Source: Gordonia phthalatica
Lineage (GTDB): Bacteria; Actinomycetota; Actinomycetes; Mycobacteriales; Mycobacteriaceae
Length of the DNA stretch: 64,000 nt
Assembly: GCF_001305675.1 (NCBI RefSeq)
Contig: NZ_CP011853.1
Coordinates: 1,364,001-1,428,000, forward strand
Direction of reading: 5' to 3'
Under the pieces are notes generated by a model. It had not been told where the DNA came from. It made no database searches and saw nothing but the letters and a program-made list of their open reading frames with translations. Below, piece by piece: positions 51,477-60,209 of this stretch. The number at the start of each line of letters is the position of its first letter. The first letter of the stretch is position 1. Made by a program: the position numbers and the translations under genes.

Positions 51477-51976
51477 CACGCCTCCCCGTCGGCGAACGCG
51501 CCCTCGGTGATCGTCGCGGCCGGGTCGAGAGGACGGGTGATGGACCAGTACTGGGTGAAGACGCAGCGCGAGGTCTTCCATTCCCCGTCTTCGATCACGT
51601 ACTCGTCGTTGTACTCACCGATGGAGACGCTCTCGGTCTGCTCGACGGTGTTCACCTGGCGGAAGCGCAGCGTCCAGCGTCCGATGGCGGTCCCGGGGCC
51701 GGTCACCGTGATGTCCGGGTGCATGCCGTGATGCATGTCGAAGACGACGTGCTTACCGTCCACCCGGTGGAATGCGATCTGCGTGAAGATCTGCGCCATC
51801 GGCTCCACATCGTCGAAGACGCCGAGGGGACCGTAGTCGATGACGGCGCCGTGCGCGATGAACGCGTCGCGGAAGCCCTGGGGATCCTTGCGATCGCACG
51901 CGCGCCAGTACCGGTGCTTGAGTGCTTTGATCTGTTCGATGTCTTCCAGGGCGGCCAAGCGCTCTTCGACGGTCAC
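51476..51976 (-). CDS. SnoaL/NTF2-like protein coupled to the LLM oxidoreductase
   Basis: The 166-residue protein begins MTVEERLAALEDIEQIKALK and has the aromatic-hydroxylase/SnoaL-4 type pattern: HRYWRACDRKDPQGFRDAFI, HGAVIDYGPLGVFDD, HHGMHPDITVTGPGTAIGRW, YNDEYVIEDGEWKTSRC. An active-site Tyr/Asp and two His are plausible. GTG 51976 follows GAGGAG. The start-stop overlap (TGATG) with the LLM gene indicates a two-gene catabolic or detoxifying unit. The substrate is unknown. Confidence 0.85.
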   Translation of the reverse strand: MTVEERLAALEDIEQIKALKHRYWRACDRKDPQGFRDAFIAHGAVIDYGPLGVFDDVEPMAQIFTQIAFHRVDGKHVVFDMHHGMHPDITVTGPGTAIGRWTLRFRQVNTVEQTESVSIGEYNDEYVIEDGEWKTSRCVFTQYWSITRPLDPAATITEGAFADGEA

Positions 51977-52077
51977 GCAGTACTCCTCGGGTCGCTGTGA
52001 TGTTGTGACGCCGACCATAGGCGGACGCGCGACCCGTCGGTCCGGATGCGCCCACTGGCCGGGAATCCGCAGGTTAT

Positions 52078-52875
52078 TCAGGCTGAGGGAACCGGCGGCT
52101 GGCAGCGCGGGCAGAAGTAGATGCTCCGCTCCGCGGGAGGATCGCCCAGCATGCTGCGTTCGATCGTCGTTCCGCAGCGTCGACAGGCGCGTCGATCGCG
52201 GCCGTAGACCCACAGTTCGCGGCCGCGTGCAGTGACGCCGGTCGTCGACCGCACCGCGCGGAGGCGGTTGTCGGCCAGGAGTCGGTGCGCCAGACTCACC
52301 ATCGGCGGAAGATCGACGTCGCTGACCGGGGTGCCGGGATGCACTCGACGCAGGAAGCAGATCTCGCTGCGATAGACGTTCCCGATGCCCGCCAGCTTCC
52401 GCTGATCGAGCAGTGCGACGCCAATCGCCTCGGTCGGAGAAGCCGCGAGGTTGGCGACCGCCACGTCCGGATCCCAGTCGTCGCCGAGCAGGTCCGGTCC
52501 GAGGTGCGCGACGGCGCCTGCGGGATCGGACAGCACCTCGAGCACGCCGAGATCGAAGCCGACCGCCTCCACCTCGCCTGCCTGGAGGACCACGCGGGCC
52601 GTGTGTCCTGGCCGCCGCCATCGCGCACCGACGGCGTGGACGTCCCACACGCCCTCCATCTTGAGATGCGAATGGATCGAGACCGGCGCGCCGCCATCGC
52701 GTTCGACATCGATGAACAGGTGCTTGCCCACTGATCGCACGGCGACGACGACACCGCCGGTCAGGTCGACGGTCGCGAACACCGGCACCCGGAAGTCGGT
52801 GCGCGTCAGCGTCTTTCCGCGCAGGGCCGTGCGCAGCCGGTGAGCGGCGCGGAAGACGGTGTCACCCTCGGGCAT
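52078..52875 (-). CDS. nei: Endonuclease VIII-like DNA glycosylase
   Basis: Nei-type enzymes excise oxidised pyrimidines and nick abasic DNA. The 265-residue protein starts MPEGDTVFRAAHRLRTALRG, with Pro2 and Glu3 of the active site. It has the conserved Lys region VRSVGKHLFIDVERD, HSHLKMEGVWDV, the H2TH segment LLDQRKLAGIGNVYRSEICF and a C-terminal zinc finger with CRRCGTTIERS and FCPRCQ. It is the Rv3297-type protein, 3 bp after the lhr stop, so the two form one repair operon. Confidence 0.94.
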   Translation of the reverse strand: MPEGDTVFRAAHRLRTALRGKTLTRTDFRVPVFATVDLTGGVVVAVRSVGKHLFIDVERDGGAPVSIHSHLKMEGVWDVHAVGARWRRPGHTARVVLQAGEVEAVGFDLGVLEVLSDPAGAVAHLGPDLLGDDWDPDVAVANLAASPTEAIGVALLDQRKLAGIGNVYRSEICFLRRVHPGTPVSDVDLPPMVSLAHRLLADNRLRAVRSTTGVTARGRELWVYGRDRRACRRCGTTIERSMLGDPPAERSIYFCPRCQPPVPSA

Positions 52876-52878
52876 CGG

Positions 52879-55800
52879 TCAGCGCCGCCGCGGATCGTAG
52901 TTCATCCGCAGCCCGCGCGGCGTGGTCGCGAACCCGGCGGCCACGAGCTGCTCGCCGAGCGGGGTGCGGCGGACGGGTTCGCCGTCGACCTGGTCGATGT
53001 GGATCCGGGGGATGCGCCCGGCGGACACCGCCTGGAACAGCGCATCGGCGGCGGCCTCCAGCGCGTCGGTGTCGTCGGTGAACGTCAGGACGGTCTTGCC
53101 GCCTCGCTCGACGAAGACGACGGCGTGCCCGGCCACCAGCACGACCACCGCACCGGGCTTGCGACCCGGGCGATGTCCCGACTCGACGGACCGGGCGGGC
53201 CAGTCCAGGGCTGCGCCGTACGGGTTCGCCGGATCGGTGGTCGCCAGCACCACCGCCTCCGACCGCTGCTCGCGCGTCGGGACGACGGTCTCGCGGAGCA
53301 GGTCGACGGTGTGGCCTGCGGCGAACTGCGCGCCGCCCAGTCCGTCGATGTAATAGCCGCGCCGCACCTGTCCGTTGTCCTCGAACACGCCGAGCGCCTT
53401 GTAGATGCGGGCGAAGCCGCCCTCGGTGGACTCCGCGGCCACCGAGCCCTTGGTGACGACGCCGTACCGGTCGAGGAGGATCTCGCAGGTCGCCGCGGCC
53501 GCGGTGGTCGGGTCGACGTCGACGCGACGCAGTACCGACCACCGACCGCCGACGTGCGGCGGTGTGGCCGCCGGGGCGCCGGCACCCGCGAGATAGTGCG
53601 TCGACAGTCGTGCCGCTCGCAGCCGCGGTGCCCGACCGCGCGTCCGATGTGCGGACGTGGCCGACGACCGCGCTGCCCGCGGCGGATCGAGCGCCGCCCG
53701 CACGACTGAGAACGAGTCGTTGGTGATGTAGCCGCCCCACACCAGATCCCACAGCAGGTCGGGGAGCTCGCCGTCGCCGATCGGTGTGCCTGCGTCGGTC
53801 AACGCCGCGGACAGTTCACGGAAGCGGACCGCGCCCAGACGACCCAGGGCGTCGAGAACCGTCCGCTGCGTCGCCTCCAGTTCGTCGCCCTGCGGTGGTC
53901 GCAGGGTCAGGGCAGCGGCGTCGGCCAGATGCAACGCCACCCAGCCGTCCGCGCCGCCGATGCCGCCGTGACCGGACCAGATCACCTCGCCCGACGCAGT
54001 GAGCTCGTCGAGCATTCCCGGCAGGTAGTCGTCGACGCGAGCCGGGAGTACGAGCGTCTCCCACGCGGACGCGGGAATCGGCTGGCCGGCCAGCTGCTCG
54101 ACGACGGCGGCGACCCCCGCCACGCCCCGCGGACGCGACGTGTCGCCGATCCGGTGCCAACCGAGCAGGAACCGCGCATAGGCGTCTCCGGACACCGGCT
54201 CCACCTCGGCACGGCCGGGCGCGAGCGAACCACGCCGCAACTGCGTCAACACGTCCGAGTGACACCATTGAGACACGCGATCGCCCTCGGGCAGGGGTGT
54301 GAACTCTCCCTCGATCACCGTGTGCCGTGCGGCCAACTCGTCGAGAGTGCGCGCGACGACCGCCGGTGCCATGCCCAGTTCCTCGGCGACGTCCGCGGCG
54401 GTGAACGGACCGTGCGTACGGGCGAATCGATGCACCAGGTCGGTGATCGGATCCGGGATCGGTTCCAGGTAGGCGGCCGGAACCCCGAGCGGCAGGGGAA
54501 CGCCGAGGCCGTCGCGGAGACGGGCGGCGTCGTCGACCGCCGCGAGCTTCGGCGTTCCCCGCATACTGACGTCGATGGCGCGACCGTCGGCGACCAGGCC
54601 GTCGAGCAGTGCGGTGAGATCGTCCTCTCCGCGATACCGCGCGGCGACCTCGTCGCGCGAACACGGGCCCAACCAGCGCAGCAGGTCGATCACGTCCTGG
54701 CCGTCCCGTGCCTGTCGTTCCGGAGCGGTCCGCTGCAGGCGGGCGACCACGTCGTCGATCACCGTGGGGTCCAGCAGCTCGCGCAGGTCGACCCGCCCCA
54801 GCAGCTGCGCGAGCAGCGCGGTGTCGAGGGAGAGCGCGGTGGCGCGGCGTTCGGCGAGCGGCGCGTCGTCGTCGTCGTAGATGAACGATCCGACGTACCC
54901 GAGCAGCATCGACGCGGCGAACGGCGACGGCGCCGCGGTCTCCACCTCGACGACGCGGATCTTCCGGCGCGCGATCCGCGTCAGCACGTCGATCAACGCG
55001 GGCAGGTCGTAGACGTCGGCAAGGCACTCGCGGACGGTCTCCAGAATGATCGGGAAGTCCGGGAACCGCGAGGCCACAGACAGCAACTGCGCGCTCCGCT
55101 GCCGTTGCTGCCACAGTGGTGCGCGCTTGCCCGGGTCACGTCGAGGCAGCAGCAGAGCTCGGCCGGCGCACTCGCGGAACCGAGACGCGAACAGCGACGA
55201 GTCGGCCAGCGCGCGCGTCACGTCGTCCTCGATGTGCAGCGGGTCCAGGACGAAGACGTCGGCGCCGGGCGGGTCGTCGTCGGTGTCCGGCAGTCGGACG
55301 ATGATGCCGTCGTCGGTGGCGGTGGTGGCGCCGTCGAGACCCAGCCGAGCCGACAGCTGCGCGGCGATCGCACTCGCCCACGGCGCGTGCACGCGCAGCC
55401 CGTAGGGCGAGTGCAGCACCAGCCGCCAGTCGCCGAGCTCGTCGCGGAAGCGTTCCAGCACCAGCGTGCGGTCGGTCGGAAGGGTGCCGGTGGCCTCCCG
55501 CTGCTCGGCGATCAGCGCCGCGAGGTTCTGTCGGGCGTACGTGCTCAATCCCAGGTCGTCGGCCAGGCGGGAGAGCTTCTCGTCATCGCCGGCCAGCCCG
55601 ACGAACTTACCGATCGCCGCACCCAGCTCCGCCGGACGGCCGACGGCGTCGCCGATCCAGAAGGGCAGCCGTCCGGGCATCCCGAACGCGGGGGACACCA
55701 GCACGCGGTCGTGCGTGATCTGCTCGATCCGCCAGCTCGAAGCCCCGAGTGCGAAGACGTCGCCGACCCGCGACTCGTACACCATCTCCTCGTCGAGCTC

Positions 55801-57540
55801 TCCGACGCGGCGCGGCTGCCCGTTCCGCGAGGCCTCCTCCGACCCGACGAGGAAGACGCCGAACAGCCCGCGGTCGGGGATCGTCCCGCCGGAGGTGACG
55901 GCCAGTCGCAGGGTTCCTCGGCGGGCGACCAGCGTTCCGGCGGTCCGGTCGTAGTCGACGCGCGGCCGCAGCTCGGCGAACTCGTCGGAGGGATACCGCC
56001 CGGAGATCAGATCGAGGACCGCGTCGTAGACGTCGCGGGTCAGGGTCTTGTACGGCATCGCACGCCGGACGGTGTCGAACCACTCGTCCACGTCGAGGTC
56101 GTCGACGGCGGTCGCGGCGATGGTCTGCTGGGCCAGGATGTCGAGGGGATTCGACGGCACCGACAGCGCCTCGATCCTCTCGCTCAGCATCATCTGGGTG
56201 ACCACGGTGCAGTGGATCAGATCGGTGCGGTGCTTGGGGAACAGGACGCCCTGGCTCACTTCGCCGACCTGGTGACCGGCGCGGCCGATGCGCTGCAGAC
56301 CGGCGGCCACCGACGGCGGTGCCTCCACCTGGATCACCAGGTCGACGGCCCCCATGTCGATGCCCAGCTCCAACGAGCTGGTCGCGACTACGCACCGCAG
56401 CCGGCCGGACTTCAGCGCGTCCTCGATCTCGGCGCGCTGCTCCTTGCTGACCGACCCGTGATGGGCGCGGGCGAGGACGGACTCCGCGCCGGCGGTGGTT
56501 CCGCTGCCCGACACGTACGACGGCATGCCGCCCGGCACTCCGGGGTTCGGGCGGTCCGATTCGACGTCGTCGCCGGCGCGCTGGGCCGCGATCTCGTTGA
56601 GTCGGGCGGTGAGCCGTTCGGCCAGGCGTCGGGAGTTCGCGAACACGATCGTCGAGCGGTTTGCCTCGATCCGATCGACGATCGCTGCCTCGACGTGCGG
56701 CCACAGCGATCCGGCGGTGGGGGAGAACGCGTCGTCGAGTCCCTCGGCGCCGGTCGCAGGCGGCGGGATGTTCGCCATGTCCTCCACCGGCACGTCGACG
56801 GTCAGGTCGAAGGTCTTCGCGGCGGGCGGCTTCACCACCGTGCACTCGGCCGCACCGGCCAGGAACTCGCCGACCAGGGCCTCCGGTCGCACGGTGGCCG
56901 ACAGTCCGATGCGTTGCGCAGGCGCGTCCAACAGGGCGTCGAGACGCTCCAGCGACAGGGCCAGATGGGTGCCGCGCTTGGTGGCGGCGACGGCGTGGAC
57001 CTCGTCGACGATCACCGTCGTCACGGTGGCGAGGGTCTCGCGGACCGACGACGTCAGCATCAGGTAGAGGGACTCGGGGGTGGTGATCAGGATGTCCGGC
57101 GGGTGCGTCTGCAGCCGGCGACGGTCGGCGGGCGGGGTGTCGCCGGAGCGGATCCCGACGCTGATCGACGGCGCCTCCACGCCCAGACTCGCGGCGGCGT
57201 TGGCGATTCCGACGAGCGGCGACGCCAGATTGCGCTGCACGTCCACGGCCAGCGCCTTGAGCGGCGAGACGTACAGGATGCGGACGCCCGCCTTCTCCTC
57301 CCGTGGTTCCGTGAGCCGCTCGCGGTGCAGGGAGTCGATGGCCCACAGGAACGCTGCGAGCGTCTTGCCGGAGCCGGTCGGCGCGACGACGAGCGTGTGG
57401 TCGCCGCGCGCGATGGCCGACCACGCACCGGACTGGGCCCGCGTCGGCGTGCCGAACGCCTCGCTGAACCACCGTTGCGTGGCCGGATGCATGCTCTGCA
57501 GAATCGACGCTCCCCGGGCCACCGCTCCATTCAAGCGCAT
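52879..57540 (-). CDS. lhr: Lhr, large superfamily 2 ATP-dependent helicase
   Basis: The 1553-residue protein has the mycobacterial Lhr layout. The helicase core carries Walker A in VVAPTGSGKTLAAF, DEVH in VIVDEVHAVAATKRG, SATVRPEAL, FANSRRLAERL and QRIGRAGHQVGEVSQG. A winged helix and the beta-barrel core domain follow, then a long C-terminal domain. It acts as a 3'-to-5' DNA translocase and RNA:DNA unwinder in mycobacteria. ATG 57540 (MRLNGAVARGASILQ) is chosen, as M. tuberculosis Lhr also begins shortly before the helicase. It is co-oriented with nei and separated by 3 bp. Confidence 0.95.
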   Translation of the reverse strand: MRLNGAVARGASILQSMHPATQRWFSEAFGTPTRAQSGAWSAIARGDHTLVVAPTGSGKTLAAFLWAIDSLHRERLTEPREEKAGVRILYVSPLKALAVDVQRNLASPLVGIANAAASLGVEAPSISVGIRSGDTPPADRRRLQTHPPDILITTPESLYLMLTSSVRETLATVTTVIVDEVHAVAATKRGTHLALSLERLDALLDAPAQRIGLSATVRPEALVGEFLAGAAECTVVKPPAAKTFDLTVDVPVEDMANIPPPATGAEGLDDAFSPTAGSLWPHVEAAIVDRIEANRSTIVFANSRRLAERLTARLNEIAAQRAGDDVESDRPNPGVPGGMPSYVSGSGTTAGAESVLARAHHGSVSKEQRAEIEDALKSGRLRCVVATSSLELGIDMGAVDLVIQVEAPPSVAAGLQRIGRAGHQVGEVSQGVLFPKHRTDLIHCTVVTQMMLSERIEALSVPSNPLDILAQQTIAATAVDDLDVDEWFDTVRRAMPYKTLTRDVYDAVLDLISGRYPSDEFAELRPRVDYDRTAGTLVARRGTLRLAVTSGGTIPDRGLFGVFLVGSEEASRNGQPRRVGELDEEMVYESRVGDVFALGASSWRIEQITHDRVLVSPAFGMPGRLPFWIGDAVGRPAELGAAIGKFVGLAGDDEKLSRLADDLGLSTYARQNLAALIAEQREATGTLPTDRTLVLERFRDELGDWRLVLHSPYGLRVHAPWASAIAAQLSARLGLDGATTATDDGIIVRLPDTDDDPPGADVFVLDPLHIEDDVTRALADSSLFASRFRECAGRALLLPRRDPGKRAPLWQQRQRSAQLLSVASRFPDFPIILETVRECLADVYDLPALIDVLTRIARRKIRVVEVETAAPSPFAASMLLGYVGSFIYDDDDAPLAERRATALSLDTALLAQLLGRVDLRELLDPTVIDDVVARLQRTAPERQARDGQDVIDLLRWLGPCSRDEVAARYRGEDDLTALLDGLVADGRAIDVSMRGTPKLAAVDDAARLRDGLGVPLPLGVPAAYLEPIPDPITDLVHRFARTHGPFTAADVAEELGMAPAVVARTLDELAARHTVIEGEFTPLPEGDRVSQWCHSDVLTQLRRGSLAPGRAEVEPVSGDAYARFLLGWHRIGDTSRPRGVAGVAAVVEQLAGQPIPASAWETLVLPARVDDYLPGMLDELTASGEVIWSGHGGIGGADGWVALHLADAAALTLRPPQGDELEATQRTVLDALGRLGAVRFRELSAALTDAGTPIGDGELPDLLWDLVWGGYITNDSFSVVRAALDPPRAARSSATSAHRTRGRAPRLRAARLSTHYLAGAGAPAATPPHVGGRWSVLRRVDVDPTTAAAATCEILLDRYGVVTKGSVAAESTEGGFARIYKALGVFEDNGQVRRGYYIDGLGGAQFAAGHTVDLLRETVVPTREQRSEAVVLATTDPANPYGAALDWPARSVESGHRPGRKPGAVVVLVAGHAVVFVERGGKTVLTFTDDTDALEAAADALFQAVSAGRIPRIHIDQVDGEPVRRTPLGEQLVAAGFATTPRGLRMNYDPRRR

Positions 57541-57541
57541 A

Positions 57542-57572
57542 CCCCCGACAGTCCACATCGGACTGCCGGGGG
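57542..57572 (-). terminator. Hairpin immediately upstream of lhr
   Basis: CCCCCGACAGTCC (57542-57554) pairs with GGACTGCCGGGGG (57560-57572) with one A-C mismatch and loop ACATC. It sits one base upstream of the lhr ATG and 29 bp after the secreted phosphatase stop, so it may end that transcript or shield lhr translation. Confidence 0.6.
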
Positions 57573-57601
57573 CACGAGTGCTGCGGGAGGAGCGAAACGC
57601 G

Positions 57602-58318
57602 TCAGGCGGCGGGCTTGCCGTTCCACTCGATGAGCTTCCAGCCCTTCTGCGGGGAGCCCTTCACGACGACGCGGCCGGTGTTCTGCAGCGGGTCGCTCTG
57701 CATCTTGCTCGGGTCGGGATTCGACACGGAGATGAACGTCCAGAACATGATGGTGCCGCCGTGCGAGAAGATCACCGGGCGCTTGCTGCCGCGCTTCTGC
57801 GCATCCTTCAGGGAGTCGTCGACGCGCTTCTTGAACTCGTAGCCGTTCTCGGCGCCGGGCGTGCGCGCGCTCAGGTCGCCCTTCATCCACTGCAGGGGCG
57901 CCGCGAGGTAACCGCGCAGCGCGTCCTTCTCCGGGGTGCCCTCGTAGATGCCGGCCTCGATCTCGTGGAAGCCCGGTTCGACGATGATCGGCAGGCCGCG
58001 CAGCGCGGACGTCGGCTGCGCGGTCTGCTGGGTGCGCACCATGCGGGAGGCGTAGATGCCGTCGAATTTGCGATCCGCCAGAAGCGAGGCGACCGCGGCG
58101 GCCTGCGCCTGGCCCTTGGCGGTCAGCGAGGGGCCCGGAATGCTGGTGTCGATCATGCCGGAGGTGTTGCCCGCGGATTCGCCGTGGCGGACGAAGGTGA
58201 CGAACATTTCGCCGGTCGCCGGTGCCGCGACGGCGGTCGCGGTGCCGGTCAACAGCATCGCGACGACGGAGAGCAGGGCGGCGATCACCGCAGGCAGTCG
58301 GTTCTTCAGAATTCGCAC
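57602..58318 (-). CDS. Secreted histidine phosphatase family protein
   Basis: The 238-residue protein has a signal peptide (MRILKNRLPAVIAALLSVVA, cleavage after TAVAAP). Its phosphoglycerate-mutase-like fold has the RHG motif MFVTFVRHGESAGNTSG, YASRMVRTQQTAQPT, HEIEAGIYEG and the second His in VIFSHGGTIMFW. It is a probable exported phosphatase. GTG 58318 follows AAAGGA. It is divergent from the cobalamin riboswitch, with the two 5' regions only about 140 bp apart. Confidence 0.9.
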   Translation of the reverse strand: MRILKNRLPAVIAALLSVVAMLLTGTATAVAAPATGEMFVTFVRHGESAGNTSGMIDTSIPGPSLTAKGQAQAAAVASLLADRKFDGIYASRMVRTQQTAQPTSALRGLPIIVEPGFHEIEAGIYEGTPEKDALRGYLAAPLQWMKGDLSARTPGAENGYEFKKRVDDSLKDAQKRGSKRPVIFSHGGTIMFWTFISVSNPDPSKMQSDPLQNTGRVVVKGSPQKGWKLIEWNGKPAA

Positions 58319-58459
58319 GGGGGTCCTTTCGGGGAGGGAGGGAGACCGGTCGCGCTGAGTGCGGCGCACTGCGTGACCTGTTTCACAGGTAGCGTACGGG
58401 CGGGCGACCCCGCGTCGGGCGTCCCACTGAGCGGACGTCTCGGAATGCATGCGCGAGGC

Positions 58460-58557
58460 GTTACACTCGGCGAGCCGACGAGATTAACCCGGTGAGAACC
58501 CGGGGCGGTCGCGCCACTGTGAGCGGTTTCGAGAGGAGCCGCGAGCCAGACAGTCGC
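58460..58557 (+). ncRNA. Cobalamin riboswitch upstream of cbtBA
   Basis: The leader holds GTTACACTCGGCGAGCCGAC, TTAACCCGGTGAGAACCCGG, the B12-box-type GCCACTGTGA at 58513-58522 and AGCCAGACAG at 58544-58553. These are the conserved blocks of the cobalamin (B12) riboswitch, in the right order. Boundaries are estimates. It lies 58 bp before cbtB and should repress cobalt uptake when cobalamin is abundant. Confidence 0.87.
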
Positions 58558-58615
58558 GTCGGCGTTCATGGACACCCGACCCGGACGCGAAATCCGGAGA
58601 ACAGGACGCATCATC

Positions 58616-58840
58616 ATGTCTGTCTCGATCCAGGCCGCCGAGCAGCCCCGCGCGCTGGCCCTGCCGACCGCCTCCGCTGCCGACGCGGCCCTCTGGCTCA
58701 CCGCCACCGTGCTCCTCGCGGCCCTGGCCTACTACTTCCTCGGCTACGACCAAGGCGCGGTCTCGGTGTTCGGCAGTGATACCCATGTGCACGAGTTCGT
58801 GCACGACGCCCGCCACTTCCTCGGCTTCCCCTGCCACTGA
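58616..58840 (+). CDS. cbtB: CbtB, small cobalt-uptake subunit
   Basis: The 74-residue protein has one membrane helix (about 24-44) and the diagnostic His-rich tail DTHVHEFVHDARHFLGFPCH, which binds cobalt in this family. CbtB and CbtA form a B12-regulated cobalt transporter. ATG 58616 is the start and is well inside the longer open frame. It is the first gene of the riboswitch-controlled unit and is followed 19 bp later by cbtA. Confidence 0.93.
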   Translation: MSVSIQAAEQPRALALPTASAADAALWLTATVLLAALAYYFLGYDQGAVSVFGSDTHVHEFVHDARHFLGFPCH

Positions 58841-58859
58841 GCGAAGGGGACAATCGAAC

Positions 58860-59669
58860 ATGGAACGCAGGATCACCGGCATCGGCGTGCTCGCCGGACT
58901 CGTTGCCGGCATCGTCGCCTTCGTCTACGCGCGGATCTTCATCGAACCGCAGGTCGCGCTCGCCGTCGATTACGAGGGAGTGCGCTCTCACGCCGAATCG
59001 CTGGTCACCGGCGAGCACGAACACGGCCATGAGATCTTCTCCCGCGGGGTGCAGGAGAACCTCGGCACTGGAATCGGCACCCTCGTCTTCGCCGTGGTCA
59101 TGGGCGCACTGTTCGCCGTCGCCTTCATCGTCGTGTGGGCGTTTCTCGGTCGACGCAGTCCGTCGACCGATCCGCGCTTCGTCGCCGTCGGTCTCGCCGC
59201 GTGCGCCTTCGTCGCGGTGAGCGGCGTGCCCTTCTTCGTGTATCCGCCGAACCCGCCCGCGGTCGGGGAGGAAGCCACCCTCGGTGCACGGTCGGGGTCG
59301 TATCTGACCCTGACGTTGGTCTCGATCGGGCTGATGGTCGCGGCCGCGGTCCTCGCCTTCTGGTTGTCGGAGCGGATCGGCGGGTTGTGGGCCGTTGTCG
59401 CCGGCGCGATCGCCTATCTGTTCGGTGTCACCGTCACCGCGACGCTGCTGCCGGATTTCGCGGAGATCCCCGGTCCGGTGATGGACGGCGATCGCATCGT
59501 CGGTCCGGGCTTTCCCGGGCAGGTGGTCGCCGACTTCCGCATCTATGCGGTGGCTGACCAGGTGCTGCTCTGGACGGTGCTGACGGTCGTCTTCGTCGCG
59601 CTCCTGCACCGCGTGATGCGCCGCGAGGCGCGGCAGCGTGGGCCGAGCCTCGTCGAGGCGGGGATCTGA
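58860..59669 (+). CDS. cbtA: CbtA, membrane subunit of cobalt transporter
   Basis: The 269-residue protein has about six membrane helices. A His-rich extracytoplasmic loop (TGEHEHGHEIFSRGVQENLG) and FVAVSGVPFFVYPPNPPAVG match CbtA. Its ATG 58860 has AAGGGGA upstream. It is transcribed with cbtB under the cobalamin riboswitch. Cobalt supply is needed for B12 synthesis, although no cob genes occur in this window. Confidence 0.92.
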   Translation: MERRITGIGVLAGLVAGIVAFVYARIFIEPQVALAVDYEGVRSHAESLVTGEHEHGHEIFSRGVQENLGTGIGTLVFAVVMGALFAVAFIVVWAFLGRRSPSTDPRFVAVGLAACAFVAVSGVPFFVYPPNPPAVGEEATLGARSGSYLTLTLVSIGLMVAAAVLAFWLSERIGGLWAVVAGAIAYLFGVTVTATLLPDFAEIPGPVMDGDRIVGPGFPGQVVADFRIYAVADQVLLWTVLTVVFVALLHRVMRREARQRGPSLVEAGI

Positions 59670-59683
59670 CCGCACTCCGGATC

Positions 59684-60154
59684 GTGGTCGCCGCGCGGAC
59701 CGCACCCAACAGGGCGGTGCGGTTCGGCGGCGAGTACGACCCGCTCGACGGCCGCGGGCGGCGTGACGCAGCGGCCCTCGAGGGCATGCTCGACGGCGCG
59801 CCCGCGATCGCCGGTCCGGAGCGGTCCGTCGTCCAGACCGCGGAGGCGATCGGAGTCGCCCACGCGGTGGACCCTCGTTGGCGGTCGCTCGACATCGGCG
59901 TGTGGCGAGGGATGCAACCGCAGGACGTGCCTGTCGCGGACCTGGCGGCGTGGTTCACCGATCCGACCTGGGCCGGGCACGGCGGCGAGTCGATCGCAGC
60001 GTTCGTGGCGCGGATCGCCGAGGCCGCGGCCTCGGCCGGGACAGGCATCGCGATCGTCGCCAAACCAGTCGCGCAGGCACTGCTGTGCGGCGGTGCGTCG
60101 TGCTTCTTCACGATCGACGTCCGTCCGGCGACGCTCTACGAGATCGTGCGGTGA
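59684..60154 (+). CDS. Degenerate histidine-phosphatase-like protein downstream of cbtA
   Basis: The 156-residue protein follows the histidine-phosphatase outline but lacks its catalytic residues. The RHG position reads AARTAPNRAV. The later blocks are recognisable as GPERSVVQTAEAIGVA, LDIGVWRGMQPQDVP and GHGGESIAAFVARIAEAA, but the second His region reads IAIVAKPVAQALL. It lies 14 bp after cbtA and could be related to CobC (alpha-ribazole phosphatase). It is likely a pseudoenzyme. GTG 59684 is the only plausible start, with no good ribosome-binding site. Confidence 0.72.
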   Translation: MVAARTAPNRAVRFGGEYDPLDGRGRRDAAALEGMLDGAPAIAGPERSVVQTAEAIGVAHAVDPRWRSLDIGVWRGMQPQDVPVADLAAWFTDPTWAGHGGESIAAFVARIAEAAASAGTGIAIVAKPVAQALLCGGASCFFTIDVRPATLYEIVR

Positions 60155-60209
60155 TCAGCCGGAATACGACGGCGGCGAGACTGTCGTACCCCTGTGCCAC
60201 CATCGCGGC

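Noticed and set aside
53929..57633. 1234-codon open frame on the plus strand
   Set aside because: It is the GC-driven antisense shadow of lhr, with Arg/Gly/Val-rich repetitive composition and no motif.
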